5,506 nt of DNA from Thermoprotei archaeon. GTDB lineage: Archaea > Thermoproteota > Thermoprotei > Thermofilales > B20-G17. Both the position numbers and the translations under genes were made by a program. The notes beneath the pieces are model-generated. The model saw nothing but the letters and a program-made list of their open reading frames with translations, was not told the origin of the DNA and ran no database searches. This document shows, piece by piece, positions 5,498 through 5,506 of this stretch. Location: NCBI GenBank assembly GCA_003649515.1, contig QMSC01000098.1, forward strand, positions 1 to 5,506. Direction: 5' to 3'. The first letter of the stretch is position 1. Every line of letters starts with the position of its first letter.

Positions 5498-5506
5498 TCT
5501 TTAGAC

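Overview
The window comes from an archaeon, most likely a Thermoproteota/TACK-type lineage. Three archaeal signatures support this: ribosomal protein S3Ae (eS1), an NMD3 homologue and a DUF424 protein. Arginine is coded mostly by AGG/AGA, isoleucine often by ATA, and promoter-like sequences resemble archaeal BRE/TATA elements. The exact lineage cannot be settled from the window alone.

Layout. Positions 1-1190 (minus strand) carry the N-terminal 396 codons of a DUF2070 membrane protein whose 3' end lies beyond the left edge. It appears to start at a TTG, and a perfect 18-bp palindrome covers both its Shine-Dalgarno (SD) sequence and its start codon. Positions 1191-1542 form a divergent 352-bp intergenic region. 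It contains probable promoters for both flanking genes and a frame-disrupted stretch (about 1288-1507) that weakly resembles the KEOPS subunit Pcc1. Positions 1543-3833 (plus strand) are a two-gene unit: rps3ae (GTG start), then, 5 nt after its stop codon, a radical SAM protein of the type annotated in bacteria as TIGR03960. Positions 3834-3919 are a short convergent spacer. Positions 3920-5455 (minus strand) hold NMD3 and, upstream of it, a DUF424 protein. The last 51 bases look like the DUF424 promoter and leader.

Most of the window is a ribosome/translation neighbourhood: a small-subunit protein, the archaeal counterpart of the eukaryotic 60S export adaptor, and DUF424. The association of DUF424 and NMD3 with translation genes in Thermoproteota is from memory. 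The uncharacterised radical SAM protein is the most interesting gene. Its bacterial homologues sit next to ribosomal protein genes (rplU/rpmA), and here the archaeal form is coupled to rps3ae, which suggests a conserved role connected to ribosomes.

I found no tRNA, rRNA, CRISPR array, insertion sequence or other mobile element. The most unusual non-coding signals are the palindrome at the DUF2070 start, a 15-bp-arm inverted repeat inside the DUF2070 gene, and the possible pcc1 remnant.
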